From Acidobacteriota bacterium (GTDB taxonomy: Bacteria > Acidobacteriota > Aminicenantia > Aminicenantales > Saccharicenantaceae), in NCBI GenBank assembly GCA_003476685.1, contig DMVN01000177.1:2908-18594 (forward strand): 15,687 bases of DNA. The letters run 5' to 3'. The notes below the pieces were generated by a model. That model was given only the letters and a program-made list of their open reading frames with translations, made no database searches and was not told the DNA's origin. The translations under genes and the position numbers were made by a program. Shown in pieces: positions 8,485 through 13,860 of the stretch; the first letter of the stretch is position 1, and every line of letters starts with the position of its first letter.

Positions 8485-9384
8485 GTGAGCCTGATAATAA
8501 TCGGTTCGGTGGCCTTTGACACCATAGAGACTCCGTCCGGCCGCCGGGACAGGATTATCGGAGGCTCGGGCACTTATGCCGCGCTGGCTGCCGCTTTTTT
8601 CACCAGACCAGGTCTGGTATCGGTGGTCGGGCAGGACTTTCCCCGCCGTTTTTTCCAACAACTCCGGGCCAGGGGAATCGACCTGGCCGGCCTGAAAGTC
8701 AAAAAGGGCAAGACCTTCCACTGGCACGGCCGCTATGGCCGCGACCCGAACCAGAGGACTACCATCAAGACCGAGCTCAATGTGCTTCGGGAATTCAGGC
8801 CGGTTCTCCCTCCGGACTACCGCCGGGCGGATGTAGTTTTTCTGTCGAATCTGGATCCCGAAAGCCATGATTTCATCCTCGAACAGTTGCCGGCGGTCAA
8901 GCTGGTGGCCATGGATACCATCCGCTTCTGGATTGAAAACAAGGCCGAGGCTCTGCTCCGGGCCATCCACAAGGTGGATATCTTGTTCGTTAACGACGAA
9001 GAGTGCCGGCTGATTGCCCGGGAGCTAAACCTGGTCCGGGCCGGGCGCAAGCTGCAGGCAGCCGGGCCGAAAATCATCGTGGTCAAAAAAGGTGAGCACG
9101 GGGCCATGCTGTTCGGGAAAAACTTTGTTTTTGGAGTGGTGGCCAATCCCTGCGAACAGGTGGTGGACCCGACCGGGGCTGGCGATGCCTTTGCCGGAGC
9201 TTTTCTGGGTTACCTGGACAGCGCCGGCCGCTTCAACCAGCGGGAATTGAGAAAAGCCGCAGTTTACGGCAACCTGGTCGCTTCCCTGGTCATCGAAGAT
9301 TTTGGAGTTGAGGGGCTGCTCCGGGCTGACCAGCTGGACCTGATAAAACGGTACCAGTCGTTCCGGAAGCTGGTTTCTTTCTGA
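8485..9384 (+). CDS. PfkB-family (ribokinase-like) kinase of unknown substrate
   Basis: A 299-residue ribokinase-fold kinase. The N-terminal substrate-side motif (RIIGGSGTYAALAAAFF, 23-39) and the C-terminal ATP/anion-hole signature DPTGAGDAFAGAFLGYL (228-244), with catalytic Asp234, are both intact. The middle of the protein (MDTIRFWIE at 143-151, then FVNDEECRLI at 168-177) resembles a clade annotated only as 'sugar kinase'. The chosen start is GTG at 8485: it begins directly before the first strand (SLIIIGSVAFDT), has GAGG seven nucleotides upstream, and follows the mtnP stop by 10 bp. A TTG at 8452 would overlap mtnP and add a non-conserved tail. The coupling suggests it handles a nucleoside or pentose from the MTA salvage branch, which is inference only. 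Confidence 0.85.
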   Translation: MSLIIIGSVAFDTIETPSGRRDRIIGGSGTYAALAAAFFTRPGLVSVVGQDFPRRFFQQLRARGIDLAGLKVKKGKTFHWHGRYGRDPNQRTTIKTELNVLREFRPVLPPDYRRADVVFLSNLDPESHDFILEQLPAVKLVAMDTIRFWIENKAEALLRAIHKVDILFVNDEECRLIARELNLVRAGRKLQAAGPKIIVVKKGEHGAMLFGKNFVFGVVANPCEQVVDPTGAGDAFAGAFLGYLDSAGRFNQRELRKAAVYGNLVASLVIEDFGVEGLLRADQLDLIKRYQSFRKLVSF

Positions 9385-9442
9385 GTGCAAAATAAACGGG
9401 AATTGTTTATGATATCTTCATCTTTTTTTGAGAGGTAATAAT

Positions 9443-10825
9443 ATGAGTAAAATAAAAGCGCCGGTAGAGCCCTTTCGTATCAAGACAGTGGAAAGAATCA
9501 AGCTGACTGACCGCCGGGAGCGCGAAAATATTCTGAAGCAGGCCGGTTACAATGTTTTTAACATCCCGGCCGAGAAAGTTTTTATCGACCTGCTGACCGA
9601 CTCCGGCACCTCGGCCATGAGTGATAATCAGTGGTCCGGGCTGCTCATCGGGGATGAGTCCTACGCCGGGGCCAGGAACTTTTTCCACCTGGAGGCGGCG
9701 GTTAAAAATATTTTCTGTTTCCAGCATGTCATTCCCACCCACCAGGGCCGGGCGGCCGAAAGAATCCTGTTTGAAGCCCTGGTGAAGAAGGGTGATTTCG
9801 TTCCCAACAACATCCACTTCGACACCACCAGGGCTAACGTCGAAGTCAGGGGAGCCAGGGCCGTGGACCTGGTCATTGATGAAGCCTACGACCCCGATTC
9901 CATCCATCCCTTTAAGGGCAACCTGGATGTGGACAAGCTGAAAAAGTTTATCGAGAAAAAGGGCACCAAAAAAATCCCGCTGGTCATGATAACCATTACC
10001 AACAACAGCGGCGGGGGACAGCCAGTGTCTGTCAAGAACATCAAGGAAGTTAGCCAGGTCTGCCGGCAGCACCGAATTCCCCTATTCTTCGACGCCTGCC
10101 GTTTTGCCGAAAATGCCTACTTTGTCAAACAGAGGGAAAAAGGGTACGAGAAAAAATCGATTCTGGAAATAGCCCAGGAAATTTTCTCTTATGGTCAGGG
10201 CGCCACCATGAGTGCCAAGAAGGATGCCCTGGTTAACATCGGCGGTTTTGTAACCGTTGACGATGACCAGCTGGCAGAAAAGCTGAAGAACCTGCTCATT
10301 CTGAGCGAGGGTTTCCCGACCTACGGTGGACTGGCCGGGCGAGACCTGGAAGCCATAGCCAGGGGTCTGGAAGAAGTGCTGGAAGAAGATTATCTCGAAT
10401 ACAGGATAAATCAGGTGGCCTACCTGGGACGGTTGCTGGATGAGGCCGGGGTGCCGGTGTTCAAGCCGGTTGGAGGTCATGCCGTCTACCTGCTGGCCGA
10501 CCGTTTCCTGCCTCATATCCCCAGGCACCAGTATCCGGGCTGGGCTCTGACCGTCGCCCTCTACCGGGAAGCCGGCATCAGGGCGGTGGAAATCGGCGGG
10601 GTGATGTTTGCCCGGAAGGATGAAAAAACTGGCCGGGAAATTTTTCCCAGGCTGGAACTGGTGCGGCTGGCCATTCCCCGGCGGGTTTATACCAGCGCTC
10701 ATCTGGAATACGTGGCTGAGTCAATCATCGACCTTTACAAGAACCGCGACCGGGTCCGGGGCCTGAGAATAGTGCGGGAATCCCGCTATCTACGTCACTT
10801 CACCGTGCGGATGGAAGAAGTCTGA
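9443..10825 (+). CDS. tnaA: Tryptophanase-like PLP lyase (tryptophanase / tyrosine phenol-lyase family)
   Basis: A 460-residue PLP beta-eliminating lyase, full-length for the family. Landmarks are FIDLLTDSGTSAMS (47-60), GDESYAG with Tyr74 (70-76), THQGRAAE (99-106), FDACRFAENAYF (216-227), SAKKDALVNIGG with PLP lysine Lys260 (257-268), EGFPTYGGL (289-297) and the IPRRVYTSAH block (411-420). Much of the body is tyrosine phenol-lyase-like (MSDNQW, NIGGF, IPRRVYT). The specificity positions instead match E. coli tryptophanase: RAVEIG (380-385, where tyrosine phenol-lyase has Met and Arg) and RHF (451-453, His452 where tyrosine phenol-lyase has Phe). Tryptophan to indole, pyruvate and ammonia is therefore favoured. 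The start at the ATG at 9443 is set by AGAGGT upstream. It follows the kinase by 58 bp. A tnaC-type leader is not seen. Confidence 0.85.
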   Translation: MSKIKAPVEPFRIKTVERIKLTDRRERENILKQAGYNVFNIPAEKVFIDLLTDSGTSAMSDNQWSGLLIGDESYAGARNFFHLEAAVKNIFCFQHVIPTHQGRAAERILFEALVKKGDFVPNNIHFDTTRANVEVRGARAVDLVIDEAYDPDSIHPFKGNLDVDKLKKFIEKKGTKKIPLVMITITNNSGGGQPVSVKNIKEVSQVCRQHRIPLFFDACRFAENAYFVKQREKGYEKKSILEIAQEIFSYGQGATMSAKKDALVNIGGFVTVDDDQLAEKLKNLLILSEGFPTYGGLAGRDLEAIARGLEEVLEEDYLEYRINQVAYLGRLLDEAGVPVFKPVGGHAVYLLADRFLPHIPRHQYPGWALTVALYREAGIRAVEIGGVMFARKDEKTGREIFPRLELVRLAIPRRVYTSAHLEYVAESIIDLYKNRDRVRGLRIVRESRYLRHFTVRMEEV

Positions 10826-10893
10826 CCTCACCCTTCTATTTTTGAAATATATTCCAGTCCCGTTTTTCTCCAGTCAGAACCTTTTTTCTTTGG

Positions 10894-10913
10894 CCTAGTT
10901 ATTTTAAACTAGG
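10894..10913. promoter_or_regulatory. Perfect 7-bp palindrome in the tnaA/phospholipase-like intergenic region
   Basis: CCTAGTT (10894-10900) and AACTAGG (10907-10913) are perfect inverted repeats around ATTTTA. No T-tract follows on either strand, so it is a poor terminator. It may be an operator or an RNA hairpin. The 198-bp region 10826-11023 otherwise holds T-rich runs but no gene. A weak promoter candidate (TTTAAA, 16 nt, TAATTA) lies next to the palindrome. Confidence 0.35.
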
Positions 10914-11023
10914 TGCTATCCCGATAATTAATTTCCAAGGAATTTCCCCTCCATTTGTCTAATAAAATGAAAGATGGAATTTTGATTAGAAAGGTCGACC
11001 AATTTAAGGAAAAGGAGGATAAA

Positions 11024-11998
11024 ATGAGGAAAAACTTACTTCCTGGCCTTTTGATTCTTGTTTTTATCCTGGTCTCGGCCGAAGCTGCTTTCCCCTGGGG
11101 AGCGGCTACCCATGCTTTTCTTGCCAAGAAAATTGGCCGGTATTACCTGACTTTGGATTTTCAGGAAATTTATGGCCAGCTGGCCCCGGACCTCTTTAAC
11201 TTTAATTCCGAACTCTCTTCTGACCCGGTGCTCTGGGCCTTTACCCACGGTCTGCCAGGTAATGAAGGTTTCATGACAGTCTGGGAAAAGGCTACCTACC
11301 GCAATTATCAGAAAGCGCTGGCTTTTGGCTTTGTGGCCCATAATGATGTCTGGGGTGCAGATTTTACCGCCCACCATCAGGCTCAGACCATACCGGCGCC
11401 GGCCGATTTCCCCCTGGTCCCCGGTGAAATAGAACCCGGCTATGTTGTCATCAAAGCCGTAGCCCTTAATTCTGACCCCACCCTGAACAGCCATTTTGAA
11501 TCCATCGGGTTGCATAACGACCGGCCGGAGCATTTTCGATTGAGGCTTAAGCTTTGCCATTATCTGGTGGAAGCGGCCGGGGACCTGATCATCAGAAGGG
11601 TTGATCAGAACATCGGCCAGAATCTGATAACCGCGGCTGTGGTCAGGGACAGAAAATTTGTGGAACTGCTGGTCCAGGCCCTTAACCAGCCAGAATATAA
11701 CCAGGCCCTTATTGAAAACGAAGCCTTTTTCCGCCGACTGATGATTCAGTATGGGGCCCTGATGGTCCTGCCGGAATTCCGGGCGGCCAGAGCTCTGGCT
11801 GAGTCAGCAGCCTATTTTGGTCTCAACCTCATTAAAAAAGAGGCTGGAATAGAGGTCCCCCTGGAGCAGGCTGAGACCATAGCTGACTACGGCCTGAAAA
11901 AGGCTATCCAGCTCTGTGCCCCGGATTATCTGCCCGAAATTAGAAAGACCATTGAAAAAGTCCGGCTGGAGCTCCGCAATCATAATATCAGATATTAA
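11024..11998 (+). CDS. Secreted protein resembling zinc-dependent phospholipase C
   Basis: The 324-residue product begins with a signal peptide (MRKNLLPGLLILVFILVSAEA) whose likely cleavage near 21-22 leaves a mature start Phe-Pro-Trp-Gly. The all-helical remainder shows the layout of the zinc-dependent phospholipase C family: WGAATHAFLAKKI (25-37), APDLF (54-58), FTHG (73-76), VAHNDVWGADFTAHH (104-118) and CHYLVEAAGDLI (178-189). Histidines 30, 75, 106, 117 and 179 and Asp56 and Asp113 are candidate metal ligands. It could act on lipids or another phosphodiester in the periplasm or outside; the assignment rests on motif layout rather than strong identity. The start is fixed by AAGGAGG five nucleotides before the ATG; an upstream TTG at 10955 has no ribosome site. 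It ends in a strong terminator. Confidence 0.6.
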   Translation: MRKNLLPGLLILVFILVSAEAAFPWGAATHAFLAKKIGRYYLTLDFQEIYGQLAPDLFNFNSELSSDPVLWAFTHGLPGNEGFMTVWEKATYRNYQKALAFGFVAHNDVWGADFTAHHQAQTIPAPADFPLVPGEIEPGYVVIKAVALNSDPTLNSHFESIGLHNDRPEHFRLRLKLCHYLVEAAGDLIIRRVDQNIGQNLITAAVVRDRKFVELLVQALNQPEYNQALIENEAFFRRLMIQYGALMVLPEFRAARALAESAAYFGLNLIKKEAGIEVPLEQAETIADYGLKKAIQLCAPDYLPEIRKTIEKVRLELRNHNIRY

Positions 11999-12061
11999 AG
12001 AAAATAAGGCCGCGAGAGAAACTTCATCTCCTCCGGCTATTTCAGAAGGTCTATAGACTGC

Positions 12062-12128
12062 CTGGCCACCAGCCGGAGTTTGATTCGAGGCCTAAATAAG
12101 AACCACCCCCGGCTGGTGGCCGGTTTTT
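12062..12128 (+). terminator. Long-stem terminator of the phospholipase-like gene
   Basis: GGCCACCAGCCGG (12064-12076) and CCGGCTGGTGGCC (12109-12121) are 13-bp perfect inverted repeats. Two outer pairs (one G-U) extend the stem, and TTTTT follows at 12124-12128. The 32-nt loop is long for an intrinsic terminator. The T-tract abuts the stop codon of the convergent trpB2 gene. On the minus strand no T-run follows, so it serves the rightward gene. Confidence 0.75.
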
Positions 12129-12129
12129 A

Positions 12130-13407
12130 CTAATCCCGACTGTAGGCGTTGATATCCAGGAAGCCGTGGCCGGAAAGGTTAAAAAGAATATTTATTTCTT
12201 TCCCGGATTTTTTAGCCTCCAGGGCTTCTTCAATGGCTGCGGCTACAGCATGGGCTGATTCAGGAGCGGGCAGTAGACCCTCGGTCTTGAAGAAAATTTT
12301 GGCTGCTTTGAAGACCTGGTTCTGGGGATAGGCCCGGGCTTCCACCAGACCCATCCGGACCAGGTGGCTGACCAAGGGGGCCATTCCATGGTACCTTAAT
12401 CCGCCGGCATGGATGGGCGGTGGGACAAAATCCCGGCCCAGGCTGTGCATGTACAGCAGCGGAGTCAGGCCGGCCGTGTCGCCGTGCTCATACTGAAGCT
12501 TCCCTCCAGTTATAGAGGGGCAGGCTTCGGGTTCAACTGCCAGAAATTTGATTCTATTTTTTCCGGTCAAGTTCTGTCCGAGGAAAGGAAAACTCAGGCC
12601 AGCAAAATTGGAGCCTCCGCCCACGCAGCCGATGATTGTTCCGGGCTCAACCCCGAATTCCTGACATTGTTTCATTGCTTCCAGGCCAATCACCGTCTGG
12701 TGGAGAAGAACGGCGTCCAGGACTGACCCCAGCGAATATTTGGTCCCGGGCTGGCTAACAGCGGCTTCAACCGCTTCGGAAATGGCAATTCCCAGACTGC
12801 CGGGGTGGTCTGGATTATCCTGGTAAAACCGGCGTCCGGCGGCCGTGGCCGGGCTCGGACTTTCCAGCACTTCTCCGCCGAACAGCTCAATCATCACCCG
12901 CCGTCCGGGCTTCTGGCGGAAACTGGACCTGACCATAAAGACCCGGGCTTTCAGGCCGAACTGACTGCAAGCATAAGCCAGGGCCGAACCCCACTGGCCG
13001 GCCCCAGTTTCGGTGGTCAGGCTTTCCACCCCTTCCTGCCGGGCCAGGTAAGCCTGCATCAGGGCGGTATTGGTTTTGTGGCTGCCGGCCGGTCCCACGC
13101 CTTCGTACTTAAAAAAAATTCTGGCCGGAGTTTCCAGGTATTTCCGCAGGGCTGAAGCATAAATCAGCGGGGTGGGACGGTATCTGGAGTAGATTTCAAG
13201 AACTTCATCCGGGATGCGAACGAATTTCTCCCTGGTAATTTCCTGCTGGATGAAGCCGCGGGGAAAAACGGGTTCCAGTTCTTCCGGCCGGAGAGGCTCG
13301 CGGGTAGCTGGGTTTAGCGGTGGGGGAGGCAGTTCCGGCAGGTCGGCTTTCAGGTTATAAAAATATTCAGGCAAGTAATCAAGGTGCTGTGAAGCATATC
13401 TTTGCAT
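12130..13407 (-). CDS. trpB2: Tryptophan synthase beta-like protein TrpB2, stand-alone
   Basis: The 425-residue PLP enzyme condenses indole with serine to tryptophan; TrpB2 forms are longer than TrpB1 and often work without a tight alpha partner. Family features are YSRYRPTPL (73-81), YEGVGPAGSHKTNTA with the PLP lysine Lys111 (101-115), LTTETGAGQWGSALA with catalytic Glu133 (130-144), PGSLGIAISEAV (202-213), GCVGGGSNFAG phosphate loop (260-270), then HAGGLRYHGMAP and a final PAPESAHAV and LFNLSGHG. The start at the ATG at 13407 is set by AGGAGG six nucleotides upstream; an ATG at 13449 in the same frame lacks a ribosome site. No trpA or other trp gene adjoins it. The 5' leader carries a Trp-rich ORF and alternative RNA pairings, and a tryptophanase-like gene lies about 1.3 kb beyond its 3' end. 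Confidence 0.95.
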   Translation of the reverse strand: MQRYASQHLDYLPEYFYNLKADLPELPPPPLNPATREPLRPEELEPVFPRGFIQQEITREKFVRIPDEVLEIYSRYRPTPLIYASALRKYLETPARIFFKYEGVGPAGSHKTNTALMQAYLARQEGVESLTTETGAGQWGSALAYACSQFGLKARVFMVRSSFRQKPGRRVMIELFGGEVLESPSPATAAGRRFYQDNPDHPGSLGIAISEAVEAAVSQPGTKYSLGSVLDAVLLHQTVIGLEAMKQCQEFGVEPGTIIGCVGGGSNFAGLSFPFLGQNLTGKNRIKFLAVEPEACPSITGGKLQYEHGDTAGLTPLLYMHSLGRDFVPPPIHAGGLRYHGMAPLVSHLVRMGLVEARAYPQNQVFKAAKIFFKTEGLLPAPESAHAVAAAIEEALEAKKSGKEINILFNLSGHGFLDINAYSRD

Positions 13408-13416
13408 CTTTTTCCT

Positions 13417-13521
13417 CCTGTAATTCTGGTAAACAGAAATAGAAATCAAGCAGTTTAAATAAAAAGGGACGGAAAATGACAGACTTCGGGCGGGCTAAGC
13501 CGCCCACCAGAACCAGACAGG
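13417..13521 (-). promoter_or_regulatory. Possible long-range RNA switch: Trp-codon segment paired with the trpB2 ribosome site
   Basis: On the minus-strand transcript TTCTGGT (13512-13506), inside the Trp-codon block, is perfectly complementary to ACCAGAA (13430-13424). The helix continues through two G-U pairs (13513, 13514 with 13423, 13422). After a 2-nt bulge (13516-13515) it continues with CCTGT (13521-13517) against ACAGG (13421-13417), whose AGG is the first half of the trpB2 AGGAGG. That makes 12 Watson-Crick and 2 wobble pairs. A ribosome stalled on the Trp codons would cover one strand and free the ribosome site. Between the arms, GGGCGG (13505-13500) and CCGCCC (13493-13488) form a local hairpin holding the leader stop codon. 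The pairings are visible; the switching is inference. Confidence 0.45.
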
Positions 13522-13587
13522 AAGGGAAAAAGAGACACCGGCAGGGGAGAGGAGGCTCTTGGTTCGGTGTCTATTAAAAGTCAACAT
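13495..13587 (-). CDS. Trp-rich leader peptide of trpB2 (30 codons)
   Basis: A minus-strand ORF runs from the ATG at 13587 to a TAG ending at 13495. It encodes 30 residues with three of its last six as tryptophan (Trp25, Trp27, Trp28; end PVWFWWAA). It ends 87 nt before trpB2 and starts about where the promoter at 13623-13596 would begin transcription. This is the layout of amino-acid biosynthetic leader peptides of the trpL type, in which a ribosome stalls at Trp codons when charged tRNA-Trp is short. There is no Shine-Dalgarno, so translation would be leaderless or nearly so. The ORF is too short for its length to be evidence; the case rests on the Trp run, its position before the stop, the promoter and the downstream gene. 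Confidence 0.6.
   Translation of the reverse strand: MLTFNRHRTKSLLSPAGVSFSLPVWFWWAA
13526..13572 (-). terminator. Terminator-like hairpin inside the trpB2 leader ORF (possible attenuator)
   Basis: On the minus strand AGACACCG (13572-13565) pairs perfectly with CGGTGTCT (13540-13533) around a 24-nt loop, followed at once by CTTTTTCC (13532-13525). This is the form of an intrinsic terminator only about 50 nt into the predicted transcript, upstream of the Trp codons. A translating ribosome would prevent it from folding. The loop contains CCTCCT (13555-13550), complementary to the trpB2 AGGAGG, which could also compete for that site. Confidence 0.45.
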
Positions 13588-13595
13588 CAACCGTG

Positions 13596-13623
13596 ATTTT
13601 AGTCAGATAAAAATATTTGTCAA
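13596..13623 (-). promoter_or_regulatory. Strong sigma70-like promoter of the trpB2 leader transcript
   Basis: On the minus strand TTGACA (13623-13618), a 16-nt spacer and TAAAAT (13601-13596) give a perfect -35 and a near-perfect -10. The start of transcription is expected around 13590-13587, at or next to the leader ATG. A direct repeat AGCGCC (13645-13650 and 13658-13663 on the plus strand, 13 bp apart) lies just upstream and could be an operator. Confidence 0.75.
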
Positions 13624-13690
13624 GACTCCGCTCGTATGATTTTAAGCGCCGGAAAAGAGCGCCTTATTCAACTGCCCGGCCAAATCTTTC

Positions 13691-13802
13691 AAACTGAAGA
13701 TAGCTGGTAAGAAAAAAACCAGTTGCTAACTATGTTTTTAGGGCTGCTTTGAGCTTAGACCGAAGCAGCATGGAAGCCGGGCTCTGAACAGCCTTCAGAT
13801 TT
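13691..13802. other. Potential structured RNA/DNA element upstream of the M28 peptidase gene
   Basis: The 237-bp stretch between the trp promoter and the M28 gene contains no gene. On the plus strand it could fold into a multibranch structure. The closing stem is CTGAAG (13694-13699) with CTTCAG (13793-13798), extended by AAA/TTT across one bulged A. Inside are a hairpin AGCTGGT/ACCAGTT (13702-13708, 13718-13724, one G-U), a perfect GCTGCTT/AAGCAGC hairpin (13743-13749, 13763-13769) and a small GGGCT/AGCC(T) hairpin (13779-13794) that competes for one closing base. It matches no riboswitch or small RNA consensus I know, and it may be fortuitous. Confidence 0.3.
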
Positions 13803-13860
13803 TAATAATTACTTTGCTTGCTTTGCCTCAGCAGATTTCATAAATTATTAAGACAGGAAT

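Noticed and set aside
9409-9439. Nine-codon ORF between the PfkB gene and tnaA as a tnaC-like leader
   Set aside because: It contains no Trp codon, has no ribosome site and runs into the tnaA ribosome site.
9407-10702. Two antisense open frames (221 and 206 codons) opposite tnaA
   Set aside because: They are shadows of a clearly real gene, with no family features.
10955-11023. Upstream TTG start of the phospholipase-like protein
   Set aside because: There is no ribosome site, and it would put a charged tail before the signal peptide. AAGGAGG fixes the ATG at 11024.
13408-13449. Upstream ATG start of trpB2 at 13449
   Set aside because: No ribosome site precedes it, and AGGAGG sits correctly before the ATG at 13407.
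13408-13600. T-box riboswitch in the trpB2 leader
   Set aside because: No T-box core motif (AGGGTGGNACCGCG-like) or specifier-loop layout is visible. The Trp-codon ORF explains the region better.
13743-13798. Signal recognition particle RNA, suggested by an ACCGAAGCAGC stretch
   Set aside because: The conserved GGAA tetraloop helix and its pairing partners are missing.
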